Source of the DNA: Beroe forskalii
Lineage: Eukaryota > Ctenophora > Nuda > Beroida > Beroidae
Direction: 5' to 3'
Length of the DNA stretch: 64,000 nt
NCBI GenBank assembly: GCA_011033025.1
Contig: WFMF01000058.1
Coordinates: 186,001-250,000, forward strand
Shown here: in pieces, positions 24,401 to 34,400 of the stretch
Position numbering within the stretch: the stretch's first letter is position 1
Layout: each line of letters opens with the position of its first letter
Made by a program: the position numbers and the translations under genes
Notes under the pieces: generated by a model
Databases searched by the model: none
Told to the model about the DNA's origin: nothing
Seen by the model: only the letters and a program-made list of their open reading frames with translations

Positions 24401-25446
24401 TAAAATACACCGCACGTACATGAATTACTTTAGAATTACTTCTATCTTTTCCAAAATACCACCACAATTTGTTTTGAAAAATGAGAGGGTTGGTCGTTGC
24501 TGACATCAGCATTAGGGAGGGGTCAGCCGATGATTTAACTGATGCATACAGAGGAGGAGGGGTTGAAAATGATGAGAAAAGTTATGACGCAATATGTGAC
24601 CGATCCCCAATTTTCCAGGAAAGAGTATCTACGGAGACAAGTTCAAGGATGAGAACTTCTCGCTGAAGCACTACGGACCAATGTGGCTGAGCATGGCCAA
24701 CGCGGGGAAGGACACTAACGGCAGTCAGTTCTTCATCACTACAGTAAAAACACCTTGGTTGGACGGCAGACATGTTGTCTTTGGGAAGGTCACAGCCGGA
24801 GAGGTAACTTGATATTGTTAATGATTGCTTCGCCTAACTGTTCAAACGCGGGTAGGCACTGTTCAATACCTAGCAGTATTTCATGCACACCATGTACTCA
24901 CTACTCATGTACAGTGTATTTATTAAGTTTAAAAAAGATTGCGTCAATTTTTATCAGTTAACCCTGGCCCCTGCCCCGTCTAAATTTATGATTCCTCGGC
25001 CCCCAGTCTGTCTCCAGTCTTTCCCGGCCCCGGCTGAGATCCCGCCAGCAGTCGACTACTTCTCGTGAAATGATTAAGTGATGAAAATGGGTGTCATGAA
25101 ATGTTTTGATTAAGTTTGCCTGTCACATTTTTGAGAAGCAAGGTAGGATGACCGACGAATTGGTCCTGCCTAGTATCTGTATCAGTATGTTGGCTGCAGA
25201 GCATACTCCTTAGGATGTCACTGCAGTTACAATGCCTTTTGGAAAACATCAAGTCGATCGGAGAGGGAAAATCTTGAACTATGCACACCCTTCCTTACAA
25301 GTTATGATTCACTTCCTTTTCAGGACGTTGTAAGGAAGATCGAGGGTACTCAAACGAACCAAAGAGACAAGCCTCTTAAAGACGTGACCATTAAGAACTG
25401 CGGTGTTCTGCCTGTGGACGCTGACGAGATGGTCAAGAAGGAGTAA
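6426..25446 (+). CDS. PPIB: Secreted cyclophilin, peptidyl-prolyl cis-trans isomerase B
   Basis: This is an ER/secretory-pathway prolyl isomerase that helps fold secreted proteins such as collagens. Five exons (6426-6533, 10684-10797, 12453-12552, 24619-24803, 25324-25446) join in frame into 209 residues plus TAA; human PPIB has 216. The start at 6426 has a good Kozak context (CCGCCATGA). An in-frame ATG at 6360 would add 22 residues. Residues 1-20 form a hydrophobic signal segment ([15 protein letters not shown]). The isomerase core is complete: [16 protein letters not shown] with catalytic Arg88, [18 protein letters not shown], and [13 protein letters not shown] with Trp154 and His159, the cyclosporin/active-site set. 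The C-terminus is DEMVKKE, where human PPIB ends in AIAKE. Intron 3 is 12 kb and packed with repeats. An AATAAA at 25786-25791 could be the poly(A) signal. Confidence 0.95.
7344..7605 (+). repeat. Two-copy direct repeat, period about 164 bp
   Basis: Two diverged copies begin at GGTCGTAGA (7344 and 7508). They share CGCAATGGCCATGT and GCTCAC...GTTAT...GCAAAAAAC segments in the same order. The repeat lies in PPIB intron 1. No coding capacity is seen. Confidence 0.6.
7650..7990 (+). repeat. Minisatellite, left part (GGGCTCACC type)
   Basis: Irregular GC-rich units containing CACC, GGGCTC and CCAGGCTCCACCAAACC. The same words, including CCAGACTCACC and the ordered run up to TCACCAATGCC, reappear from 9255 onward. 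The array therefore seems to be interrupted by the DNA at about 8000-9230, which holds the LINE ORF1 fragment. Confidence 0.6.
8335..9172 (-). pseudogene. LINE (non-LTR retrotransposon) ORF1 remnant
   Basis: Read on the minus strand, this starts at ATG 9172 with [18 protein letters not shown] helical, charged stretch follows that suggests a coiled coil ([20 protein letters not shown]), then NVLIFG, the first strand of the RRM-like domain of LINE ORF1 proteins. After a frame change near 8690 it continues with [20 protein letters not shown], and after a second change near 8500 with [18 protein letters not shown] and [12 protein letters not shown], the usual C-terminal pattern. ORF1 proteins bind LINE RNA and act as nucleic-acid chaperones. 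At least two frame breaks make this a dead fragment. No ORF2 is next to it. It lies in PPIB intron 1 and splits a minisatellite. Confidence 0.7.
9240..10612 (+). repeat. Minisatellite, right part (GGGCTCCCC units, about 17-36 bp)
   Basis: About 1.4 kb of short units with the core GGGCTCCCC(C)(A/G)TAC followed by variable TAACTC, CAACTTG or TGTTC. The first 200 bp resemble the array at 7650-7990. Open frames on both strands (PPYCLGSP-like and [10 protein letters not shown]-like) only reflect the repeat. The array ends about 70 bp before PPIB exon 2. Confidence 0.8.
10865..11005 (+). mobile_element. Small MITE with GCGTCGATC terminal inverted repeats, copy 1
   Basis: Inverted termini of about 28 bp (10871-10898 and 10975-11002) read GCGTCGATCGAATTGACTGA inward from the left and GCGTCGATCGAATGGACTGC from the right. 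The 75 bp between them have no coding capacity. A second copy with the same terminal word lies at 27741-27897. The superfamily is not assigned because no clear target-site duplication was recognised. It lies in PPIB intron 2. Confidence 0.65.
11030..11200 (+). repeat. Dispersed copy of the long-TIR element arm
   Basis: Words such as TGGTTTGGGAAGGTGAG, AGCAGGTCCAGGTTTACA and GGAAAGTGCCAGGAAAATGG match, in the same order, the right arm of the long-TIR element near 55005-55095. It lies directly beside the MITE at 10865-11005. This shows that the arm sequence is an interspersed repeat. Confidence 0.55.
11231..12452 (+). other. Rest of PPIB intron 2, no gene seen
   Basis: AT-rich intron sequence. 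Short open frames at 12010-12242 on both strands overlap one another and match nothing I recognise. The acceptor is the pyrimidine-rich stretch before 12453. Confidence 0.5.
13030..13166 (+). repeat. Left stub of the CTGAC/CTGGTG minisatellite
   Basis: Units such as CTGACTTACTGGTGACTC and GCCTAACTCACTGGTGAC match those right of the nested hAT element. The array was therefore split by that insertion at 13166. Confidence 0.65.
13167..14762. mobile_element. Non-autonomous hAT element with perfect 8-bp TSD
   Basis: The termini are CAGGCATGAATCCA on the left and CAGGCATGGATCCAG inverted on the right, like the CAGNGGCGGATCCAG termini of many animal hAT transposons. An exact 8-bp duplication TCCAATGG flanks it (13159-13166 and 14763-14770), the TSD length diagnostic of hAT. 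Next to each end are GGGGGCGTG(C) blocks in inverted orientation. No transposase reading frame is present. The inside holds about six tandem units of roughly 145 bp. It is nested in the minisatellite of the 12755-17830 element. Confidence 0.85.
13845..14625 (+). repeat. Tandem repeat of about 145 bp inside the hAT element
   Basis: About six units carry CAGACCTCTGGCTTCTGGGG, GCCGCCCCCAGACCCCTG, CTCTTTTGATT and AATGCCCAAACACTA in constant order, with starts near 13845, 13990, 14150, 14310, 14440 and 14577. Within each unit GGGGGCTGCCGCCCCCAG can form a hairpin. Units differ by substitutions and small deletions. Confidence 0.75.
14800..16860 (+). repeat. CTGATCCTACCTGACCTACT minisatellite with higher-order repeat
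   Basis: Units of about 27-29 bp with the core CCTACCTGACCTACTGGCGT followed by CTCCTGAT. From about 15770 to 16460 a higher-order unit of about 240 bp recurs; the variant CTATAGCTCGTGTGTCCTGA occurs at about 16030 and 16271. The outer parts are more diverged. No coding capacity is seen. Confidence 0.8.
16861..17690 (+). other. Spacer inside the TIR element, no gene seen
   Basis: Diverged CTGAC/TGGTGAC words continue thinly to about 17300. The remainder is unique AT-rich DNA up to the right terminal foldback. Confidence 0.4.
18240..21270. repeat. Satellite block with 324-bp units and an internal orientation switch
   Basis: Near-identical direct units start at GTGGATGCATTTTCAC (about 18609, 18933, 19257 and 19580), giving a period of about 324 bp. 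Each contains GGCCCCAATATGGC, GGCCCAAAAAGGCCGAAAAA and GACATCCTAGGAAACATTCT. After about 19790 the sequence continues as inverted units, well kept to about 20180 and then diverged to 21250. The outer ends are also inverted: TTCCGTAAAAGTGGATGCAA (18245) and its complement near 21235-21265. The block may be one large inverted-symmetric element in PPIB intron 3. Confidence 0.75.
21290..23570. repeat. Satellite block with 368-bp units, inverted then direct
   Basis: Starting in minus orientation (21290 to about 21880), the array switches and continues with about four plus-orientation units. The landmark GGCGGCTATCTGGTGGCAC recurs at about 22116, 22484, 22852 and 23197 (spacings 368, 368 and 345). 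Units contain CAATCCAATCCTAACTCTGG and CGCTTCCAGCGAGATGTACG. The copies are nearly identical, so amplification was recent. The short proteins readable in each unit (MALAAIWWH...) merely repeat with it. Confidence 0.8.
23571..24618 (+). other. End of PPIB intron 3, short repeats, no gene
   Basis: The word CTAGAACATCTACTG occurs at 23584 and 24007 about 420 bp apart, as if marking copies of one element. A GC-rich stretch near 24040-24130 and the palindrome GCTGACGTCAGC near 24265 are present. CATATAAAGG near 24333 could pass for a TATA box, but no gene starts after it. Confidence 0.4.
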
Positions 25447-27580
25447 TCACGCAGATGCACTTACCTACATTCACTTAGCAAATAATTATTAGTGTGCAAG
25501 AACAAATCTCTGTGCTGTTCAGCTTTTGTACAATGTTCTTTAGGGCCGTCCGTGAAGGACATCCGTGATGAGGGGTAGGGGGAGTGTGGAGTGTGGACAA
25601 AGGGGAAGGATGGGTCTAAAATGACGTAATTTTAGCGGATATCCTTTTTGACAACCCTTTAAATTATAGCTTATCTGACCCATTTTATCATTTTCTTAAC
25701 GTTTCAAATTTTCACTTTATGTTGAACTCCTTTCATCCATTTAGTGAGGACTTATCAGAAAATTTTTTATGTTATTCATAATAATAATAAACTTAATTTA
25801 TAAAATTAACTTTTATCACTACTACATTGTTGATTACAAAAGCTAATGTGACCACCCTCAAGTTACATGATTAAAAAGGATGTTTTAGGGCCTTATGGAT
25901 CGTCCACATATTACAAAACCAATTATTGGCCATTCATAACCCCTCATCCCTCCCGTTTTCAAGCATCAACCCCCTCCTGAGGAAATATATTACGTTATCA
26001 AGGGCTACCCGTCTCCCCCATCCCCTTCTTGGTTCAAAACTACATTGAGTCAATTTTTCAGGAAATTCCCCGAAAAATTACAAAATTTTCGATAATATTA
26101 CCGAAAAAATTGACATTTTGATAACGTTATTAGCTGCCAAAAACCTCCCTGCCTCCCCCAACATCAGCATCATTTGAATAGACCCCTACCCCTCAACTGA
26201 AGACGTAATATTTAAAAAGCATTCTACTGCTAGTTACTCTCTAGAAATTGAGTATCAAATGCTAAAATGTTCCCTACAGTGGAAGAGAAATATGATACTG
26301 AAAACTACCTGCACGTCTTCGCAATACGTCATCAACTCATTCCTTTGTTTTGGTGTGCTCCTGTCCGTATCACATACCTTTGGAAGCATTTGCTGCTCAA
26401 TGAACTTCCATAGCATATACGTGTAAGGTTTCCCTCCTACCTCATGTTTGTAGTTGTCAGTTCACTTTGAATTCGATGGATTGCTTGCCAACCATTACTC
26501 ATACTGCACAATGCATGTTTTTTTAGAAAACATGGGGTATTGTGTGCGTAAATATCGATCAATGACAGGTTGGATTTAAAAGACAGTGCGCTCAAAATTT
26601 TGTTTTATTTTTCAATTTCCATAGAATTTCTGTTCATACAATATGAGTCAGTACCTAACTGCATAAACAACTTCAAGCAACAAGATGCAAAATATCGAAC
26701 CGCAATTCTACTTCTTGCCATCAAGTGGTAACCTTCATCATTCATGTATTTATGTAGCAATTGCAAAAGAATTTTATTATTTTATGCAACTCAGAATTTC
26801 TAACTTCATTTCTACATATGAGTTGTAATACCCCAGCAATCGTATTCACTTAGCCTGATTATCTTTGACGTACTGCATTTCGCTTCCTATTTTCGGAATT
26901 TTTCGAACCGATACCTTTGTTGAATTCGTTTCTATTAGCCAGAGGTTTTCAAAATCATTTAGAATCCTGCCAGTGTTCTTCCAAGCCGGCAAAGAAACGC
27001 TTCCTCAACATTTCCGAAAAAATGAATTACGAATTAACGTTTAACTTTAACTGTAATTGTAAAAAAGGGGAGTGAGGGTCTTCGGGGTTGCGATGGCCAA
27101 AATTGAGTTTTGGGCTAGAAATAATAGAGCATCCTATGTCTGGGTCAGACGTTGCCGAAGGCGAGGGGGTCAGACAAAATATTTCCTTGTGTTTTGACAA
27201 AATTTCATGTTACCCATAACGGTCAAATATAAACCGCAATAGAACGTTTTAAAACGTTGAAAAACATTTTCTGTTAACACCAAAAATAAACATTTTGAAC
27301 GCAAACTTGTATGCATTGTTTCGTTAGAAAGTTTTCTGTGCTACAAAAATTAACGTTCTGTATCGAACGACGAACGCTTATTTTTGCTTAGAAAATTTCT
27401 CTGTTAAACTGTTTTGAAATATAAACCGCAATTTAACTTTTTATCCAAAATTTAATCTTTTTTAATTCTAAAACGTTTTCTGTTAACTCCCAATAAACAT
27501 TGGCCTTCCTTACTATGACAAACGTCACTCAGGAAAATATAATTAAGCATTGTTTCTTTAAAGGTTTCAGGATTAGGGTC
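25447..27580 (+). other. Intergenic region after PPIB, no gene seen
   Basis: It contains the PPIB 3' UTR, then AT-rich DNA. Around 27200-27500, related segments with ATAAACCGCAAT, AAACGTT and TTTTCTGTTAAC occur twice. No exon-like open frame was recognised. Confidence 0.45.
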
Positions 27581-27584
27581 AAGG

Positions 27585-27640
27585 ATTTGTTAGGGTTAGG
27601 GTTAGGATTAAGGTTAGGGTTTTGTTTAGGCTATGGTGAG
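27585..27640 (+). repeat. Interstitial telomere-like TTAGGG tract
   Basis: TTAGGGTTAGGGTTAGG followed by diverged units (ATTAAGGTTAGGG). TTAGGG is the ancestral animal telomere repeat, and short internal tracts can mark repaired breaks. Only about three perfect units are present. Confidence 0.55.
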
Positions 27641-27740
27641 GTTTAGGATACAGAAAAATAAACATTAAACGGTTTTGAAATTGCTAAGCGTTTAACTTTA
27701 TCTGAGATTTCTAATTCCATGAAACGTTAGGTGGTTTCAT

Positions 27741-27897
27741 CGTTCCGCGTCGATCAAATGGACTGATCAAATAAAAAAACCCGCACAACACACTTTTATG
27801 AAGACATCCGCGCAAAAACAAGCAACCCTTGAGCGATTTGAATGAGCAATTCTTTTATTTTTGATCAAGTTCATTTTTCGATTTTCGACGCGGAACG
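27741..27897 (+). mobile_element. Small MITE with GCGTCGATC termini, copy 2
   Basis: The inverted termini CGTTCCGCGTCGA lie at 27741-27753 and, complemented, at 27885-27897. Next to the left terminus is TCAAATGGACTGATCAA, shared with the copy at 10865-11005. About 155 bp in all, with no coding capacity. Confidence 0.65.
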
Positions 27898-27944
27898 GCA
27901 ATGCAATGCAATGGTTAGGTTTAGGATACAGAAAAATTGACGTT

Positions 27945-28230
27945 TAGATCTGTGACGTCACTCAGATGTTACAGATGTTCCCTACTAGCTACCCTCCGCC
28001 GCGCGTCAAACTTTCTCTGTCTGACGTCCAGATGCAGACCCGTTTATTCAAATTTATTTAAAAAACCTTGCCTGAGCTGCAGGCGTTGTCTTGCCCTCTC
28101 CGCGCCGCGCTCGCCCAGCTGCCTGCCTGTTTGTCAAAAAATATGGGGCAGGCAACGCGCGACGGTTGCTTTAACCAGATCCCTAGTTTACGCGCCGCGC
28201 ATAAACCTTGCTCGACACGCCACCCTGGTA
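27945..28230 (+). promoter_or_regulatory. Possible RASA1 promoter and 5' untranslated exon
   Basis: A GC-rich, CpG-containing patch in AT-rich surroundings about 0.2-0.5 kb before the first RASA1 coding exon. It begins with the CRE palindrome TGACGTCA (27953-27960) and ends with a good donor, CTGGTAAGA near 28227. A 5' untranslated exon spliced to the acceptor at 28415-28421 would fit. An open frame here (27937-28239) has no protein-like features. No TATA box was recognised. Confidence 0.35.
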
Positions 28231-28421
28231 AGAATATAGGAATATGACCAATTTAAAACGCTATGCCATCGTCAACCCTATCGACGGGCAACGCCGAAGG
28301 CTAAATGTAAAACTAAATTGAGAACGCTATGCCGCGCGCGAGGGTCGGGTAAAAATTCGAGGGGCATTATTGTAAACCCTTTGAATAAAATCTCAAAAGA
28401 TTAATAATTGAACTGTTTCAG

Positions 28422-31400
28422 TGCATGTATTTCGTATGGGAATGACATCTGAAATTGAGCGGAGGAAGTCATTTCCATTCGCTTATTTCAACCGTCCAAT
28501 AAGCAAGACAAATAGTGTTTGGTATATTCACGCGCACAAAAAATCGAGCGCTTTCTCAGGAGACTACTCAGATATTGGGGCCATCGAAGTAACTTCGCAA
28601 GACGACCAAGTTTTTGCTCCTAGATTTGGATCGTTTAACTCAAGTTTGGACGATGTCCAAATGGAATGTGACGTTGATCCTGAGCCTGACGAAACATTTG
28701 ATGACGACATCGTTTTTCCGTCCAAAGTAACTGCTCTCAAGTGCGACTCCATTGCTCCTCCTGAGAACGAGTTCGTCTTTCTTCGACTTTTAATTAATTC
28801 ATGATTCTTTGTAGTCCAATCCATGCATTGTTCTAATGACCATCCTACCAATGTTTGAAATCTTTCCCCGATATGTATACAAATGAATATTATTATATTT
28901 ATCGCTTAGATACTTTCAATTGGGAACGTTTGTTGGAGTGAACTAGTTTGACCGACCTTTTAGTACATTTGCTACTAGCAGGCTGGCAATTTGATTTAGG
29001 CCGAGCGAAAAATGAACGCTAACTCGATTGCTGATAACTTATCTTCCTAAGGAACACAGTTGTGTACCTCATCACTGAAAATAAACCGCTAGAATTAAAA
29101 ATTTTCATATCCACTATATATTCATATGAATGTTATACGATAGATTTTACTCATTGTTAAATTTTGGAGGGTGGTGGCTCTCTGACGCTTTTGTGCAGAA
29201 GTACAGTAGGTATATTCTTTGGCTTGGAGTTTTATCTGCAGTTTTCTCTGACAAACTTTTACACACAGCAGTGTAGGTAATTATTGTATCAATAAAGCGT
29301 GGCTCGTGTGGAGCCCAAAAAACAAGCCATATATCCTAGGTACTGTTCCGTTTCTTAGGTTACCTTTTGGCAATTTCTAACACCTTTCCTAATGATTTTT
29401 TGGTTCAAATTCAATTTTTCGTGGTGTCTACCATGTGACTGTAGATGTACAGAGGCCTGGGATGTACTGTAGCAGAAAATTTACTGAACATATTTGAATA
29501 TTTTCAACCTCCGAATTGATCTGACATTGGTTCACTTATTCAAATTTCCAATTTCGCTGTTATATCATTTGGTAGGGAGAGCAGTGATTAATTTTAAAGT
29601 CTTGGTAATCACTCAATAGATAACAAGTTAGATAAGAGCTATGTTAATTTCAGGTGGTTTCACGGTTACTTGGGTCGAGGCGAGGCAGAGGTGCTTCTCA
29701 GCAAAAACTGCCCAGGCTCCTACATTGTCAGAATCTCTGCTGACTCACCCAACAAATACATACTCAGTGTCAAGACCCCGTCCGGGTGTAACCACTTTAA
29801 GTGAGTTCAATCATTGCGTGTACTATGTAGTCCGATTTCAGATGTTATGTTAACTGACACTTCATGACAAAAAAAACAAAAAAAAAACTTTGATCAAAAC
29901 CAAAATCTATTTATAATTTTTTTTCAAAGGGACAATAATTAAGTGGGGGCCAGGCCTAGTTTAATCAATGGGTATTTTATTTCCCTTACTGGCCTTTTTC
30001 TAACTGGCCTCTTTTTAACTACAATACCTCTATGGACGAGAAAATCAATAATCATTTTTGAACCATTTCAATTTGCTTATTGGCTCTGTCCCATTTTTCC
30101 CTAACTCAAGTGAATTGGAACAGGGACATTTGGGGTAAAAAGGTCAAAGAAAATGGGACAAATGAGACTCAGAAAAAGGTGAATTGGGCAGGGAAAAATT
30201 GGAGAAATGGGACAGGGACAATCGGAAATCCTTCTCATTACATTTTTTGTATCACAAATATTTCAAAAACCTCTTATTCGCAGAATAAAAGCAATTAAAA
30301 TAACTTAAATGACACAAAAACTATAAATTTTGTGCACATATCTTCGTATCTTCGATGTGACTTGTCGGTAACCGAAGTTTTATTGATGAATTCTGAGATT
30401 CAAGATTTCAGCGCTCAACTTCCAGGGAACCGGGTGCCAAAGGGGTGGAAAATCACCCGAAACCTTTCTAAAATTGTAAATTATGTTTGGAGGCATCTAT
30501 ACAATGCTGAAATGATGGAAACATAACGTACAATTCATTGAACACATTATGGCCCTCAGATCGATTTTCTTCATTTCAACCTCTACCCGCATATTGGACA
30601 AAGGCGTTATTTTCCACCCCAAATCCCGAAAATATACTATTTTCGCGTGTAAAAACAATTCTAGCATAAATATTTTGTCACAGAAAACGCCAACAATCAC
30701 CTTGGTCCTTGGCACGTTATTCTTACAATGGAAACATATTTGTAAATCATCTGAAGTTTAATACTTCATATTGTACTAAGGGGCTAAGGGGTGATTTTCC
30801 AACCCAAAATCCTTAACGGAAAATATTGTCAAAAATCAGTTTTATTCACCGTACCAACTTATAAAAATAGTGAAATGAATCATTCAGATACATACATACA
30901 TTTTTGATACATTTCGAAGGGTTTAGCAGGGATCGCAGACATCAGTGATGTCCCCGTACTCCATCTCCTCGTTCACAGCTGAAGTCGAGTAAGGACTTGC
31001 TGTTTGGAGGTGTGTAACCCGGAACCGGTGGCACATCCGGGTTTTGGGCGAGGAATTCCCCCAGGGCCATCTTGAATGGCCCTTCACCTTGTTGACTTGC
31101 TTAGGGAGCAAGTTCCAGAGACGAGCAGATTTAACCCAAAATGAATTGTCATATGCAGTGGAAACCGAGCGCTGTGCCTCGTAGCTGAATGGTCGAACTT
31201 CTTCTCGGACTCCAAGACGTTCGTTGTTGTAGCTTTGTAGAATTCAAAACTTGTGCTGTTCGGGCCTTTTCCTGCAGAACCTTCCAAGTATGGATTATGG
31301 TGTATCTTTCTCTTCTGCGTTGCAGAGACATCAGCTTTAACTTCTTCAGACGATCTCAGTGATCCATTATTTGAAATTTAATGAAACTTTTTTTTTCGAA

Positions 31401-34400
31401 TGACCTCGGGCTAATTGGAAAAGGGGTGGATTTCCACCCCATTGATTTCTCGAGAACGGTAAAGCATGTACTCAAAAATAGTGATTTGTTTTTTGTTAGA
31501 CAAATGGCACCTACTGACTAAAACTTCGTCGATTTACCTCGAAAAACAGAAAAGCTGTCCAATCTGGGCTAATTGGCCCATTGGCTTTGTCCCAATTTTG
31601 CCTAACTTGAAATTGGAACAGGGAAATTTGGGACAAATTAGTTTAAGATAATAGGACAAATAAGACTCAAAAAAGTGAATTGGACTGCAAAAATTGGACC
31701 ATATCATCAGACCATATCATCACTCGGTTCCCAGACCATCGCATCCCTCGGTTCCCTGACCATTTCATCCTTCGGTTCCCAGACTATCTCATCCCTCGGT
31801 TCCTGAACCATCTCATCCCTCGGTTCCCGGACCATCTCATCCTTCGGTTCCTGGACCCTCTGTCCATCTCATCACTCAGTTCCCAGATCATCTAATCCCT
31901 CGGTTCTTGCACCTTCTCATCCCTCAGTTCCCGTACCATCTCATCCCTCGGTCCCCAGACCATCTCATCCCTCGGTTCCCAGACCATCTCATCCCTCGGT
32001 TCCAAGACCATCTCATCCCTCGGTTCCCAGCCCATCTCATCCCTCGGTTCCCGCCTTCACGGACCATTGCATCACTCGGTTCCCAGACCATCTCATCCCT
32101 CGGTTCCCAGACCATCTCATCCCTCGGTTCCCGCCTTCCCGGACCATCGCATCCCTCGGTTCCCTGACCATTTCATCCTTCGGTTCCCAGACTATCTCAT
32201 CCCTCGGTTCCTGAACCATCTCATCCCTCGGTTCCCGGACCATCTCATCCTTCGGTTCCTGGACCCTCTGTCCATCTCATCACTCAGTTCCCAGATCATT
32301 TAATCCCTCGGTTCTTGCACCTTCTCATCCCTCAGTTCCCGTACCATCTCATCCCTCGGTTCCCTGACCATCTCATCCCTCGGTTCCCTGAAAATCTCAT
32401 CCCTCGGTTCCTGGACCATTTCATCCTTAGGTTCCCAGACTATCTCATCCCTCGGTTCCCAGACCATCTCATCCCTCGGTTCCCAGGCCATCTCATCCCT
32501 CGGTTCCCAGACCATCTCATCCCTCCGTTCCCTGACCATTTCATCCCTTGGTTCCCAGACCATTTCATCCCTCGGTTTCCGGACCATCCCATCCCTCGGT
32601 TCCCGGACCATCTCATCCCTCGGTTCTTGCCTTCCCAGACCATCTCATCCCTCGGTAATCGATTCCTGGACCATCTCATCCCTCGGTTCCCGTACCATCT
32701 CATTTCTCGGTTTCAGACCATCTCATCCCTCATTCCCTCGGTTCCAGTTCATCTTATCCCTCCGTTCCCGTACCAACTCATCCCTCGGTCCCCAGACTAT
32801 CTCATCCCTCTTTTCCCAGACCATCTCATCCCTTATTCTCTCGGTTCCGGTTCATCGTATCCCTCGGTTCCCAGACCATCTTACTCCTCGGTTCCCAGAT
32901 CATCTCATCCATCGGTTCCCAGCCCATCTCATCTCTCAGAATCGGAACCATCACAGGACCTATTTGGGCGAAGGACTGATCTGTTGCTGCAACAGAAATT
33001 CCCGGACACTTTCTCTCCACCAGTGTTACAATGCAAAGAATATACCAACCAATCATGCTTACATGATCGGTGCAAATACATCAGGAACATTTTGTAATTT
33101 GGTAAAGAATTAACAGTTTAGAGTACAAATTTCCTAAAAAATATTCTGACTGTTTCTGTGTAAATGCTCTGCATTTTCCTATGACACGCATTTCCCTCAT
33201 GAAACAGGCACTATACTATATCATTACAGAGGAGTGCCCACAGCATGATGCTGGCATTGCACACACCTCATAATACCTATACACGTATATGAATAGCAGT
33301 CCTGTCATGTAGTGTCGTGAGCAGCATGTGTAACCCAACACCCGACACAGAGTACACTTTAACATGTGGCTGGGTTGTGCTCAATGTCAGCTGGTGTATA
33401 TAAATATATATATATATATCCTATAATTAAAATACCTGCCTTGTTATTATTAACATAACTCTCTGTGTGTATGCGAGGGAGTGGGGAGGGTATATAACTT
33501 CAGAAGGCCTCAGGGAATCTCTTTCTCCCTAGGCAATTTTAAGTGTGTGTACTTTGTAATATATCTCTCTACTCGGGGAGTCATATTAACATGTGTTATT
33601 GTGTTACACCCCACCCCATAGCAAATTTACAGAGACATGAGTTTATAACACCTGTACCAATAACACTGTGGAATGCCGGAACTCTGCAGTTCAGTTCATA
33701 ATGCAGAGGGAACGAAACAATGATTTATTGCTATCCACAATTACTACGGCAATTCTCATGGAAAAATACCTTATTGAACGTGTTTGAACTAACTTTTCAA
33801 AAAATAAAAGGGAATCATATTTGACAAATTTATTAAAAGTAGTTTCCTGATGAAGGATTTTGTACTCTGAAATAGCTTCTAATACCCATAGAACACAGTC
33901 TTAGTAGAAAGGCCACGATCACTTTCTTAATCAACGAGGCCGGGTGTTAGGCCTGTAGAATCTCGGCTGTCTTAGCGACTACAAATACTTCTTCCTGGAA
34001 CAATGTACTGTATTAGCCCAGGTGAAAGGGTTCACTGTGATTCAGGTGAGCCGTCTGAGGCTCTCCATGTATCACCCTGAAGACTGCTCCTGATTGCTCA
34101 TTTATTCTTGATTCTTCAGTGTACCACACAATGTCATTATAACCGTCCAGGATCCTTCTGGATATTCATCCCTGATGGGAATCGCACGGTACACCTTTGG
34201 TCAATAGTGAGAATTGGTGTTTTAGAGTTATACTTAGGTAATAGGAACCTGTTCCTAAGAAGCCACTCCCCTGGGTAGTGGGTAGAGCCGTTTCTTGTTA
34301 GTACAGATGTTGCTGGCAAACCGTATCGAGGGGTTCCCTGGATGGGGGAGGGCCTAAGGGCCATTGGACTTCATCTTTAGGATTTCCTCGCCGCTGTTTC

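Noticed and set aside
24481-24666. Short frame in front of PPIB exon 4
   Set aside because: It runs through the exon acceptor in another frame and has no similarity; the exon itself is secured by cyclophilin motifs.
27937-28239. 100-codon plus-strand frame
   Set aside because: GC-rich, Arg/Cys/Ser-rich composition typical of promoter DNA, with no recognisable family; better read as a possible promoter or 5' UTR.
32315-33097. 260-codon plus-strand frame HLIPRFPD
   Set aside because: It is the 24-bp minisatellite read in a period divisible by three; the minus strand is equally open.
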